A stretch of DNA of 49,653 nt from Vicinamibacterales bacterium (GCA_958296065.1 CATQHX010000057.1:1-49653); one strand, 5' to 3'; counted from the first letter of the stretch, positions 1 through 8,751 are shown. Notes: generated from the sequence alone by a model not told the origin. Translations and numbers: made by a program.

Positions 1-1605
1 GCTCGGACCGACCACCGCCACCTGCCGCCCCGGCTCGATCGTCAGGCTCAGGTTCCTTATCTGCGGCGGCCGGTTGGCCTGGTAGCCGAAGGTGACGTCG
101 CGCAGCTCGATGCGCCCCGGCCAGGCGCAGGCGTCCCCCCAACGTCTCGATACGGGCCGCCGGCGCGAGACATCCCCGCCAGCGACGGGTCCTCGGCGGC
201 GTCGAACACGTCGCCCAGCCGCTGCAGGTCGGCGTCGAGGCGTCTGCAGCAGGTCGGCGAACTGCACGAAGCGGCCGACCGGCCGCAAGAAACTGCCGGC
301 CACCACGTGCAGTCCCATCAACGTGCCGAGCGTCATCTCGCCCGCCATGACGCGCAGGCCGCCGAGCCCCATCACCGCCGCGCCGCCCAGCATCATGAAC
401 AGCCCCGGCATCGCGGCGTTGACGTGGCCCAGCTCCGAGAACCGCTGCCGCGCCGTCAGCTCGCGTGCCTGATAGCCCGTCCAGCGGGAAAAGTAGTCGT
501 CCTCGGCCGCGGTCGCCTGCAGCGACTCCATCGAGCGCAGCGCGACGCCCCCGAGACCCGTCATCATGGCGCCCTCACGCTGCATCTGCCGCTTTTCGTC
601 GGTCCGCCGCCGCGACACAGTCCGCATCACGATCGCGCCGGCCGCCGCGACGGCCGCGACGGCCGCCGCGAGCGGCGGATCGAAGGCCAGCAGCACGGCC
701 AGGAACGCCGCGCTCGTGACGAGCTCGATGGCGATTCCGGCGAACTGCGTGGATCCGACGGTGGCCACCTCGTCGACGAGCTGGACCCGCGCCGCCAGAT
801 CGCTGGCGAAACGATGCACGAAGTAGCGGATCGGCAGGCGGAAGAGGTGCGACAACAGGCGGTTCGCCTGCACGACCGACAACCGTATGGCGAGCTTCCG
901 CAGGCAGCGCTGCTGCAGCCACGCGAGCAGGTACAGGAAACCCGCCGCGGCGGCGGCCGCCAGCGGGAAGAAGCTCCAGTCCGACTCCCCGCCGCCGAGG
1001 ACGCGGTCGACGAAGACGCTCAGCAGAAGCGGCAGCGCCAGGCCGGGCAGGACCATGAGCAGCCCGCACGCCATCGCGAACGACAGCGGCGCCTTCACCT
1101 CGCGCAGCCACGGCCAGAGCTGGCGGACCACACCGGGCCGGGCGCCCCCCGGCCGAAAGTCCGGTCCCGGCTCCAGAGCCAGCACGACACCGGTGAACTT
1201 CTTGTCGAACTCCTCGGCGCCGACGCTGCGGCGGCCGTTGGCGGGATCGTTCAGGTGGAAGCGGTCCGGCCCGCAGCCTTCCAGTACGACGAAATGATTG
1301 AATTCCCAGAACAGGATGGCGGGCGGCCGGATCCTGCGCAACTGCGCCGGATGCCGGCGCCAGCCGCGCACGCGCATGCCGTAGCGTTCGGCGGCGCGGG
1401 CGAGGTCGCCCGCGGTGCTCCCGTCGCGGCCGACGCAGCACGCGCTACGCAACTCCTCCAGACGCACCCGGCGCCCGTGGTACGCCAGCACGATGCCGAG
1501 GCAGACCGCGGCGCATTCGGTCGCTTCGAACTGCAGGAGCACCGGTGTCCGCACCCGCCGATGCTCCTGCGGCCGGGTCTTCTCCCGGCTGCCGCGCCCC
1601 CGCAT
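1..1605 (-). CDS. NHLM-type C39 peptidase/ABC exporter, partial
   Basis: Exporter that should cleave the leader of the RiPP precursors after Gly-Gly and pump the core across the inner membrane. The N-terminus has the C39 peptidase triad: Cys31 in TECAAVCL, His104 in WEFNHFVVLEG, Asp120 in LNDPANG. Hydrophobic membrane spans follow (about residues 140-420), then the start of the ATPase domain (RIELRDVTFGYQ). The window edge cuts it just before the Walker A motif. The ATG overlaps the stop of the HlyD-like gene (TGATG), so the two are translationally coupled. Between about 121 and 245 the expected protein is spread over all three frames: LLQT, then LDADLQRLGDVFDAAEDPSLAG, then RIETLGGRLRLAG, then back. 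Three single-base insertions in C or G runs would explain this; the net change is +3, so the frame stays open. This looks like sequencing error or early decay. Family call is firm; integrity is uncertain. Confidence 0.88.
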   Translation of the reverse strand, partial: MRGRGSREKTRPQEHRRVRTPVLLQFEATECAAVCLGIVLAYHGRRVRLEELRSACCVGRDGSTAGDLARAAERYGMRVRGWRRHPAQLRRIRPPAILFWEFNHFVVLEGCGPDRFHLNDPANGRRSVGAEEFDKKFTGVVLALEPGPDFRPGGARPGVVRQLWPWLREVKAPLSFAMACGLLMVLPGLALPLLLSVFVDRVLGGGESDWSFFPLAAAAAAGFLYLLAWLQQRCLRKLAIRLSVVQANRLLSHLFRLPIRYFVHRFASDLAARVQLVDEVATVGSTQFAGIAIELVTSAAFLAVLLAFDPPLAAAVAAVAAAGAIVMRTVSRRRTDEKRQMQREGAMMTGLGGVALRSMESLQATAAEDDYFSRWTGYQARELTARQRFSELGHVNAAMPGLFMMLGGAAVMGLGGLRVMAGEMTLGTLMGLHVVAGSFLRPVGRFVQFADLLQTPRRRPAAAGRRVRRRRGPVAGGDVSRRRPVSRRWGDACAWPGRIELRDVTFGYQANRPPQIRNLSLTIEPGRQVAVVGPS

Positions 1606-2489
1606 CAGCCGCTCCCGGCCCGCGCCAGGAAGCGGATGGGCGCCTGACGCCGGGTGACGACGTCGAGCCGGCACGGCTCGCCGTCGGCAAGCGCCCGGTC
1701 GGGCGCATCCCGCAGGGACAACCGGACCAGATGACCGAGATCGGGGGCCGGGAAGCCGAGTCCCGCGAACCAGCCCGGTGGGGGGGTCGGACGGGCGGAA
1801 ACCGCAAGCAGATCGGCCTCCAGCACGGACGCGCCCCGGCCGGCCGGCGCCGGCGCGAGCACCCGGGCGGCCATGCCGACGGCGACCTGCGCAGCCTGCG
1901 CCGGCGCAACGAACGCCACCGCTTCCATGGGGCCGGCGGTTCCCGTGCGGATGCGCGCAACCTCCGCCCCGGCCACGACCGCCTGGCCGGGCGTCAACGC
2001 GAGCGCCGTGACTTCGCCCGCCCAGGGGCTGACGATGACGTCGCCAACCGCCTCGATCATCTCCAGATCGGCCAGCTCCGCGCGAACGGCCCGCAACTGC
2101 TCGCCGGGCGCGCGCGTCTCGAGTGCGGCGACCCGCGCGCGCGCCATGCGTATGGAACGGCGCAATTCGGGGCGTCTGACGCGGGCGACGGACTGTCCGG
2201 ACCGCACCGCGTCGCCCGTGTCGACCAGCACGTCGGCGACCGTGCCCGACAGCTCCGCGAGCACCGCGCGGCGGTCTCCCGGCCGTACGAGAAGACACTC
2301 GGTCGTCAAGCGGCTTTCGATGCTGCCGAACACGCTCCAGGCGCCGGCGCCCAGCAGGACCAGCGCCAGCCCCGCCAGAATCACCCATTCGTGCGGCGCC
2401 GTCACCTGGAGCAGGATGTCCAGCCGCTCGGTCTTCCCCTGGCTTGCGATCGCCTGCTCGCGAAACAGCGACTTGTCGAACAAACGCAC
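1605..2489 (-). CDS. NHLM secretion protein, HlyD/membrane-fusion type
   Basis: Periplasmic adaptor of the RiPP exporter, 294 residues. A short cytoplasmic N-terminus (MRLFDKSLFREQAI) is followed by one membrane span near residues 35-52 (WVILAGLALVLLGAGAW). A split biotinyl-lipoyl-like domain follows: LSGTVADVLVDTGDAVRSGQ, then a short helical hairpin (about 105-145), then VSPWAGEVTALALTPGQ. This layout matches the HlyD-like partner that accompanies NHLM peptidase/ABC proteins. The start is GTG at 2489, with GGAG six bases upstream. The stop overlaps the ABC start by one base. It sits between the 412-residue unknown protein (48 nt away) and the exporter, as expected for one operon. Confidence 0.88.
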   Translation of the reverse strand: MRLFDKSLFREQAIASQGKTERLDILLQVTAPHEWVILAGLALVLLGAGAWSVFGSIESRLTTECLLVRPGDRRAVLAELSGTVADVLVDTGDAVRSGQSVARVRRPELRRSIRMARARVAALETRAPGEQLRAVRAELADLEMIEAVGDVIVSPWAGEVTALALTPGQAVVAGAEVARIRTGTAGPMEAVAFVAPAQAAQVAVGMAARVLAPAPAGRGASVLEADLLAVSARPTPPPGWFAGLGFPAPDLGHLVRLSLRDAPDRALADGEPCRLDVVTRRQAPIRFLARAGSG

Positions 2490-2537
2490 TTCGTGCTCCG
2501 AATCCCTTCGTTCTCCAGACCCTTCCGCAACCCTCCG

Positions 2538-3776
2538 CTACGCGCCGGCCAATCGCCCGCGCCACTCCGGCTCCCCGGCGGACGGCTCCGGAAAGCCGTC
2601 AGGCAATGGTCGCAACGGAACGAAGCTCATGCCGACGTAGCCCTTGGCCTCCACGGCTTCCCCGGCGACGGTGACCTTCAGGTGGTTGATCCCCTGATGC
2701 GCCAGGAAGACCGCATTGTCGGCGTACACCTTCTGGTGCCCGGGCCACGCCAGCAGCCCCCGGGCCTTCGACGCGGTGCACCAGTCCTTCTCCACCAGTC
2801 TGGCCACGCACGGTTGCCAGTCGCCGCGCGTGGCGGTCTGCCAGCCGGTGCCGGCTCTCGCGTATATCTCCAATCCGAGACGCGGGCCGGGCCCCCGGGC
2901 CGTGACGTCGAACGACAACCCGACCTTGGAAACGACGTCGCGCAGACAGGCCAGGATGCCGGTGGCGGCCGCGACCCGGCCCGGCCAGCGCAACCGCGCC
3001 AGGAAGGCCGGTACCGCAGCCTCGTCGATGCCCTCGGCGACGAGGCGAATCGCCCGCCCGGCGCGGTCCGGCATCGCGCCGGCCTGGTTGACCCGCGCGC
3101 CCGGTGGCAGGGCGTCGAACGCCCGCTCGATCTCGCGTTGTTCCGCTGAATCCGCAGTCCGGCCGCAGGCATTCGCCAGCGTGCCGGCGATGTCGCGGCG
3201 CGCGGCGTCCTGCACGTCCTGTCCGGACGGTCCCGGCTTGCGCCGCAGCGCGAAGAAGATGCCGGGCCCGCTGCAACTGCCCGCGGGCAGCGCCGCGACG
3301 TCGTATTCGAGCAGCACGCTGTGAGCCCAGCGCGCCAGCACCGAGTCCGTCCGTCCGAACTCGGCAATACAGCGCGCGAGCGCCGCTCTCGACGGCGGGA
3401 GACGCGCGCCGCTGCATGCTTGCCGAATGAAGTGCCGTGCGACCGGAGCCTCCAGCGCGGCGGCGGCGGCGACGTCCGACGCGACAGGCACGCAGAGGTC
3501 CGCCGACGGGTCCGGGTCGCCGAGCCGGAACTCGAAGCCGAAGAACGCCGCCGCCGACGCGGGCAGCTCGCCGGTCCGTTCGAACAGCCGCGTCCATCCC
3601 TCGCCATCGATCAGGGACGCGGGCATGAGCGGGCGCAACCCGCGCAGGACATCTGCAAACGACGCCTCGCCTGCGCCGACCAGCGCATCCCACGGTGTCA
3701 TGGAGTCCGCCCCCGCAGCCAGGTCGCCGTCACGTGTCTTAGCTGCCGGTGTCGTGCCGCTGCCGCCGTGTGTCAT
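2538..3776 (-). CDS. Unrecognised 412-aa protein in RiPP cluster
   Basis: I do not recognise this family. The reading frame stays open upstream to 4193, but that part is antisense shadow of the FAD oxidase. The ATG at 3776 overlaps the oxidase stop as ATGA, the normal pattern in this operon. The protein is soluble with no signal peptide or membrane segment. The C-terminal third looks most constrained: a GLEIYAR strand, then LVEKDWC, KARGLLAWPG, a central GINHLKVTV and EAKGYVG. The middle is rich in Ala/Arg helices. Its position between the oxidase and the export genes suggests a maturation role (second tailoring enzyme or peptide-binding partner) rather than transport. That role is inferred from context only. 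Confidence 0.75.
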   Translation of the reverse strand: MTHGGSGTTPAAKTRDGDLAAGADSMTPWDALVGAGEASFADVLRGLRPLMPASLIDGEGWTRLFERTGELPASAAAFFGFEFRLGDPDPSADLCVPVASDVAAAAALEAPVARHFIRQACSGARLPPSRAALARCIAEFGRTDSVLARWAHSVLLEYDVAALPAGSCSGPGIFFALRRKPGPSGQDVQDAARRDIAGTLANACGRTADSAEQREIERAFDALPPGARVNQAGAMPDRAGRAIRLVAEGIDEAAVPAFLARLRWPGRVAAATGILACLRDVVSKVGLSFDVTARGPGPRLGLEIYARAGTGWQTATRGDWQPCVARLVEKDWCTASKARGLLAWPGHQKVYADNAVFLAHQGINHLKVTVAGEAVEAKGYVGMSFVPLRPLPDGFPEPSAGEPEWRGRLAGA

Positions 3777-5152
3777 GGTCGCGGGCCGTAGCAGATGAAC
3801 CCGTTGCTGAGAACGCCGTGCGGATCGAAAGTCTCCTTCCACCGCAGAATCGTCGTCCATTGCCGCCCGTAGTGGGCCCGCCACTCGTCCGGGCCGCGTC
3901 TGACCCAGCCCGTGAGATAGCGCTTGCCGCCCGCCGCCACGAGCCGCCGCCCCGCGGCTTCGACGACCGGCAGGGCAGACTGCAGCGCCGCCGCCGGGAT
4001 GTACGGGAGCAGGCCGAAGCCAAGGACAGGTCCCTTCCTGGGGAACATGAGCATCGGCGTCGGTTCCGGACCGAGCGGCCGCAGCATGACGTTGGTGCTC
4101 GCCAGCAGGGCCGGCGGGAAGGCCTCGAAGAGACGCGTCACGCACGCCGCCGCGGCGGACCAGGGCAGCCAGGCTTCCGTGACCGGGACGCACAGGGCAG
4201 CGTGCCGGGCCGCCGGCAACGGCGTCGGCTCGGCCAGATCGGCGAATGCGGCGATGTCCCGGTCGCTGGTGCGGAACACGCGGCGGTGGTGCAGGCCGGC
4301 GAGCAGCCCGGCTTCGTCGGGCTCGGCGTCGAACTCGACGCTCACGTCCATGGGGTAGGACCAGTCCCCGGCCTCCGGCCGGTCGTCGTCCTCCCCGACA
4401 AACCCCTGGTCACGGTGCCGGCACCAGGCGCGGAGATAGTGAAACCGGCGGCGCGACAGGATCTGCGCCTGATCGCGCAGCAGGGTGTCCAGATCGTCGT
4501 AGACGAGACGGAACGTCCGCACGCGCGACAGCACGCGGCGAATGCGGATGCGGGCCTCGGTGATGACCGAGAACTGGCCCAGTCCGGCCCGGGTCGCGTC
4601 GAACAGCGACGCATTCTCCGTCGCCGAGCAACGCAGCAGCCGCCCGTCTCCGGTCACCACCTCCAACTCGTCGACGTTGCCGGCCTGCGTGCCGTAGAGG
4701 TGCGAGGACTGTCCGACACCGCCGGTCGCGAGCGTGCCGCCCACCGTGGTGTCCAGGTTGTTGGTCAGCACCACGGGCATCCAGCCGCACGGTCCGACAT
4801 AGCCGACCACCTCGCGCCAGGTGGCGCCCGCCTGCACCCGCAACGTCTGTCGTCGCTCGTCGACAGGACCGATCCGGTCGACGCCCTGAATGTCGATCTG
4901 CACGCCTCCGTCGGTCAGCGATTGGCCGGCCTGGGTGTGGCCCGTCCCGCGGAGGGCCACGGGCGACCCGGTCCGGTTCGCCCAGCGGACGATCTCCTGC
5001 ACGTCCCGCGCCGACCTCGGGGCGGCGACCGCCCGCGGCGTCTTGGCCACGATGCGCCCGGAGTCCACGCTGGCCGCGCGCCGCGCATCCTCGTCGTCAC
5101 GGATTTCGACAAGTCCAGTCAGTGCGTGAACATCCAGCGTCTCACCCCACAC
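3773..5152 (-). CDS. FAD-linked oxidase (PCMH/BBE type), RiPP tailoring candidate
   Basis: 459-residue flavoprotein of the vanillyl-alcohol-oxidase/PCMH fold. The FAD domain is clear: TPRAVAAPRSARDVQEIV, then GTGHTQAGQSLTDGGVQIDI with His72, the position that carries 8-alpha-histidyl FAD in cytokinin dehydrogenases. Then come TVGGTLATGGVGQSSHLYG and NVDELEVVTGDG. The C-terminus ends in the family signature KETFDPHGVLSNG. Relatives oxidise C-N, C-C or alcohol bonds with O2 as acceptor. Lying directly downstream of the precursors, it is the obvious candidate for oxidising the core peptide. GTG at 5152 is preceded by GGAGAAG; an ATG near 5196 is in another frame and stops quickly. It overlaps the next gene by four bases. 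Confidence 0.9.
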   Translation of the reverse strand: MWGETLDVHALTGLVEIRDDEDARRAASVDSGRIVAKTPRAVAAPRSARDVQEIVRWANRTGSPVALRGTGHTQAGQSLTDGGVQIDIQGVDRIGPVDERRQTLRVQAGATWREVVGYVGPCGWMPVVLTNNLDTTVGGTLATGGVGQSSHLYGTQAGNVDELEVVTGDGRLLRCSATENASLFDATRAGLGQFSVITEARIRIRRVLSRVRTFRLVYDDLDTLLRDQAQILSRRRFHYLRAWCRHRDQGFVGEDDDRPEAGDWSYPMDVSVEFDAEPDEAGLLAGLHHRRVFRTSDRDIAAFADLAEPTPLPAARHAALCVPVTEAWLPWSAAAACVTRLFEAFPPALLASTNVMLRPLGPEPTPMLMFPRKGPVLGFGLLPYIPAAALQSALPVVEAAGRRLVAAGGKRYLTGWVRRGPDEWRAHYGRQWTTILRWKETFDPHGVLSNGFICYGPRP

Positions 5153-5286
5153 GGCCCGGGTTCTTCTCCGCGAATCGGCACCAGTGGGCCTGACGGCGGT
5201 TCATTTTGGAGGATGCGCGGCGCGGTCACCGGGGAACGCCGCCGCCGCCACGCGCGCTCCTGCCGTGGGAAGCTGAGCAGCAAGCC

Positions 5287-5553
5287 TCAGCATTCCCCGG
5301 GCGCGAGCCAAGTGCAAGCGCCGCCGGCGATGTGGTCGAGCTGCTCCCGGCTGAGCTCCGGGGTTGCCGGCAGCACCACGTGAGCGTCGGTGGCCGATTC
5401 CTCATGCACGTGCAGCCGGTAGCCGTCCGGGAGCCGCAGGCCGGTCTCCGCCTCGAGGGTCGCGCGGGGGTCGGCGACGAGCCGCGCCCGGAAGTCGTCG
5501 TCCTCGGCCGCCTTCATCGCGATGTGCGCCTTCACTTCCGCTTCTGTCTGCAT
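5287..5553 (-). CDS. NHLP-leader RiPP precursor 1 (core ACTWLAPGEC)
   Basis: Short precursor with a nitrile hydratase alpha-like leader: MQTEAEVKAHIAMKAAEDDD, then FRARLVADPRATLEAETGLRLPDGYRLHVHEES and a VVLP strand. It ends LSREQLDHIAGG, then a ten-residue tail ACTWLAPGEC. The Gly-Gly is the expected C39 cleavage site, so the tail is the presumed core. It has two Cys, one at its second position and one at its end, and a central Trp. I place the start at the ATG at 5553 because GTGAGG lies five bases upstream and the leader then aligns with the other copies; an in-frame ATG at 5574 overlaps the previous gene. It is separated from precursor 2 by seven bases. Confidence 0.88.
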   Translation of the reverse strand: MQTEAEVKAHIAMKAAEDDDFRARLVADPRATLEAETGLRLPDGYRLHVHEESATDAHVVLPATPELSREQLDHIAGGACTWLAPGEC

Positions 5554-5560
5554 GTCAGCC

Positions 5561-5812
5561 TCACCAAGTCTCATAGTTCCCGCCGGCGATGCGCCCCAGT
5601 TGGTCCCGGCTGAGCTCCGGCTTCGGCGGCAGCACCATGTGGGCGTCGGTGCCCGACTCCTCGTGCACGTGCAGCCGGTAGCCGGCCGGGAGCCGCAGGC
5701 CGGTCTCCGCCTCGAGGGTCGCGCGGGGGTCGGCGACGAGCCGCGCCCGGAAGTCGTCGTCCTCGGCCGCCTTCATCGCGATGTGCGCCTTCACTTCTGC
5801 CTCTGACTGCAT
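5561..5812 (-). CDS. NHLP-leader RiPP precursor 2 (core NYETW)
   Basis: Second tandem precursor, with a leader almost identical to copies 1 and 3 (MQSEAEVKAHIAMKAAEDDD onward). It ends LSRDQLGRIAGG followed by only five residues, NYETW. Such a tiny tail is unusual for NHLP precursors, whose cores are usually longer. I chose the ATG at 5812 because AGAAGGG sits six bases upstream; the ATG at 5818 is too close to that site. The stop is followed seven bases later by the start of precursor 1. Confidence 0.85.
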   Translation of the reverse strand: MQSEAEVKAHIAMKAAEDDDFRARLVADPRATLEAETGLRLPAGYRLHVHEESGTDAHMVLPPKPELSRDQLGRIAGGNYETW

Positions 5813-5879
5813 ATTCATCCCTTCTGGTTGTCGCGAGCCGGCGAGAACGGAGGCACCCTGTTGGGCGTCGATGTGGGGA

Positions 5880-6146
5880 TCACCAGGGCATAGTGGTCCC
5901 ACCATGCTTCCCCCCGCCGGCTATGCGGTCCAGATGCTCTTGGCTGAGCTCCGGCTTCGGCGGCAGCACGATGTGGGCGTCGGTACCCGACTCCTCGTGC
6001 ACGTGCAGCCGGTAGCCGGCCGGGAGCCGCAGGCCGGTCTCCGCCTCGAGGGTCGCGTGGGGGTCGGCGACGAGCCGCGCCCGGAAGTCGTCGTCCTCGG
6101 CCGCCTTCATCGCGATGTGCGCCTTCACTTCTGCCTCTGACTGCAT
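5880..6146 (-). CDS. NHLP-leader RiPP precursor 3 (core GKHGGTTMPW)
   Basis: Third tandem precursor. The leader matches copies 1 and 2 with a few substitutions (PHATLEAETG, LSQEHLDRIAGG). The tail after Gly-Gly is GKHGGTTMPW, ending in Trp. The ATG at 6146 has AGGAGG eight bases upstream; the frame is open further upstream to 6200 but without a comparable ribosome site. A second Gly-Gly inside the tail could offer an alternative cut leaving TTMPW. Confidence 0.86.
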   Translation of the reverse strand: MQSEAEVKAHIAMKAAEDDDFRARLVADPHATLEAETGLRLPAGYRLHVHEESGTDAHIVLPPKPELSQEHLDRIAGGGKHGGTTMPW

Positions 6147-6244
6147 TTGTCGGTCCTCCTCGGTGGTCAGGTGTCCACGAACCTGGGGCAGCAACGCCAC
6201 CTACAAACCACTCGCCAAGTGTGCGCCGGCGGCGGGCAGCAAGA

Positions 6245-6510
6245 TCAATCCCAAGGGACCATGCCGCCAAAGCCACCGGCGATACGATCCAGTTGGTCCC
6301 GGCTGAGCTCCCGCTTCGGCGGCAGCACCATGTGGGCGTCGGTGCCCGACTCCATCATGCACGTGCAGCCGGTAGTGAGGCCGGGAATCGCAGGCCGGTC
6401 TCGGCCTCGAGGGTCGCGCGGGGGTCGGCGACGAGCTGCGCCCGGAAGTCGTCGTCCTCGGCCGCCCTCATCGCGATGTACGCCCTCACTTCTGACTCCG
6501 ACCTCATGTG
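6245..6510 (-). pseudogene. NHLP-leader RiPP precursor 4, frameshifted (core FGGMVPWD)
   Basis: Fourth and first-transcribed copy. The leader starts MHMRSESEVRAYIAMRAAED and runs in frame to GLRFPA. The frame then changes twice within about 30 bases: HYRLHVHD is in a second frame and MESGTDAHMVLPP in a third. The end is intact, LSRDQLDRIAGG plus FGGMVPWD. Two small indels explain the break, either decay or sequencing error. If repaired it would be a fourth Trp-containing core. It is more diverged than copies 1-3, consistent with relaxed selection. Confidence 0.75.
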
Positions 6511-6618
6511 CATCCTCCTCAACGGTGCTTCCACGAACCCGCGGGAATCCTAGAGACACTGCCTGACCCCGACGCACCGCCCGGCTCGGCCCATATCAAG
6601 TTCTGACTGCACGGAATA

Positions 6619-6652
6619 CGTATAGCACACGTATGTGAGTTTGGCGTGACAA
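6619..6652 (-). promoter_or_regulatory. Possible promoter region of the RiPP operon
   Basis: An AT-richer stretch lies upstream of the first precursor. On the minus strand it holds TGCTATACG, resembling an extended -10, and TTGTCA 22 bases further upstream. That spacing is too long for a standard sigma-70 promoter, so this is only a candidate. It is the only low-GC block between the precursors and the repeat at 6810. Confidence 0.3.
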
Positions 6653-6809
6653 TGTTGGACATGCATATGACAGGTGAATAGCTTGGCTACATGCATTCCC
6701 CAATAGAGGAGGTGCCACCCTTACAGCTTCCTCCGGCAAGACGTCCCGCCGACTGGGAGGGTCTGGGCGACGATGTGCGGAATCTCATCGGTTCACATCT
6801 GCGATCCGG

Positions 6810-6905
6810 CATGGTACCGACTCAACAGGGCACTAACGTGACTTTTGGCGTCCAACAGAGGGTGCTTTCAGGGCCATTGCTGACAGGAACTCGTGTGCCG
6901 GAGGC
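6810..6905 (-). repeat. Dispersed repeat, copy 1 (oriented toward RiPP genes)
   Basis: Reads on the minus strand as a copy of the block at 8905-9004, with roughly 75-80% identity by eye over about 95 bases. It includes GTTGAGTCGGTACCATG. Flanking bases 6655-7070 hold no convincing gene. Confidence 0.7.
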
Positions 6906-7070
6906 GTTGTCCTTTCGCGTTCGGCGCGAACTGCGACACCGAACGCGTCGCGCAGCGCCTCCTTCAGCGTCTACAGAACCCTGGGGGCGTGGGGAGGGGC
7001 GTGGGGTCGCGGTCGAAGCGATGCCGCCAACCTCTGGACACGGTAGTGGGTCTCTCCCGTACCACGGCTC

Positions 7071-8751
7071 TCACGAATCGCCTCGTCGTGGCATGCGGTA
7101 GCCGACGCCGCGCTCGGTGAAGATGTAGGCCGGTCGAGTCGCCTTGTCCTTGAGCTTTTTCCGGACCCGCTTCACGACGGCGCGTACCAGCATCGCATTG
7201 GCGGAATCCCGCGCAGCCCACAATTGCCGCAGCAAGGATCGGTCTCGGGCAGTACCAGGTCCAGCAGCACCAGTTCATACTTGTGCGCTGACGAGGTCGG
7301 CTACCTCCAGTGGGTCGCCGGTCAAGACCGGAACGTAGCCGGCCGTGACGAGCGCCTCGCGCACGTAGTGCAGCATGTGCGGGTCGTCGTCGACCACCAG
7401 GATGGATGTCTCCTGCTTCTGTCCTTCTCCCTGCGGGTCGCTCGAGGCGAGTCCCGCCGCCGTGCTGCCGCCGCTGTCTTCGAGCACAGGGATCGTGAAG
7501 GTGATCCGCGTCCCCTGGCCCACCCCGGCGCTGTCGGCGCGGATGCGGCCCCCGTGGGCCTCGACCAGCCCCTTGCAGATGGCCAGGCCCAGGCCGTAAC
7601 CCCCGGCCCCGCGTTCCCGCCCGCCGCAAGCAAGCCCTGCTTGCTTGCGGAACAGTTGCGGCAACTGCTCCTGGGGCGCGCCTCGGCCCTGGTCGGATAC
7701 CGCGATCTCAACATGCACGCCATCGACCTTGGCCGAGATCCGGATGGGAGACGACTCGGGAGAGTGCCTCGCCGCATTGGACAAGAAGTTGTTCAGAACC
7801 TGCACGATGCGCTGCCGGTCGGCCATCACCCGCGGCAACTCCGGCGGCAGGTCCATGCACACGGCGTGACGGCCGCCGCCGCCGATGAACGTGTACCGCG
7901 CCTGGTCCACCAGCGCGGTCACGTCCGTCGGCTCCGGGGCGACCGACAGCGTGCCGCTCTCGATGCGCCCCGCGTCCAGCAGGTCGCTGATCAGGCCATG
8001 CATCTGGTCCGCCTGCCCCTCGATGATCCGAAAGAACTCGCGCACCTCGGCCGCGTCCAGCCGCCGTGAGGCGCCCAGCGCCGTCGCGGCCGAGCCCTTG
8101 ATCGCGGCCAGCGGCGCCCGCAGCTCGTGGCTCACCATGCTCAGGAATTCGGCCCGCATCCGCTCGAGATCCTCCAGCGGCGCCAAGTCCTGCATCGTGA
8201 CCACTACGGACTCGACCTCGCCGTCCGCTGAACGGATGGGCGTGGCGTTGACCAGCGTCTTCACGCGCCGACCGTCGGGAACCGAGAGCACGATCTCCTC
8301 GGCCCGCACCGTCTCGGCGCTGACCAACTGCTGCGCCAGGGGGAAATCGGCGAGGGATACCCCGTGTCCATCGGCACGCTGGCAGGTGACCACCTCCAGT
8401 AACTCCTCCGGAGAGCGGCCCGGCATGCGGAGGCCGTCGACAATCCGCCGGGCCTCCTGATTGATCGAGACTGCCGCACCGCTCCTCGCCTCGAAGACGA
8501 CGACGCCCACCGGCGAAGTATCGATCAGCGCCTCCAGGTCCGCGCGGGCCCGCTGCTCGTCGCGGTAGGTGCGGGCGTTGGCGATCGCCGTCGCCGCCTG
8601 CGCCGCGAACAACATCAGACCCCTCGTCCTCGCTGGTGAACTCCTCCCCACCCTCCTTGTCGCCGAGGAAGAAGTTCCCGACGTGGGTGCCCCGGTGGCG
8701 CATCGGCGTTCCATCGGCACGCTCCGCGTCTCGGGGGTCGCACGCTCCCAC
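7071..8751 (-). pseudogene. Decayed GAF-PAS-histidine kinase-receiver-winged helix fusion
   Basis: Relic of a large one-protein two-component system. Order: a GAF tail (RHRGTHVGNFFLGDKEGGEEF), a frameshift near 8620, then FAAQAATAIANARTYRDEQ and a PAS region (TSPVGVVVFEARSG). The HisKA box is MVSHELRAPLAAIKGSAAT, and the ATPase has N, D-x-G and GLGLAICKGLVEAHGG. A receiver starts ILVVDDDPHMLHYVREAL and is cut. After another frameshift LVLLDLVLPETD appears, then directly the end of an OmpR-type winged helix (VRKKLKDKATRPAYIFTERG) stopping at 7071. About half the receiver and most of the DNA-binding domain are deleted. The kinase core is open from about 8620 to 7275 and could still be translated, but the phosphorelay is broken. 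Confidence 0.85.

Noticed and set aside
307..1647. 446-codon plus-strand frame over the exporter
   Set aside because: The minus strand encodes a C39 peptidase with its full catalytic triad; the plus frame is its shadow.
6691..7101. 136-codon plus-strand frame
   Set aside because: It runs through a dispersed repeat and the tail of the decayed regulator and has no homology-like pattern.
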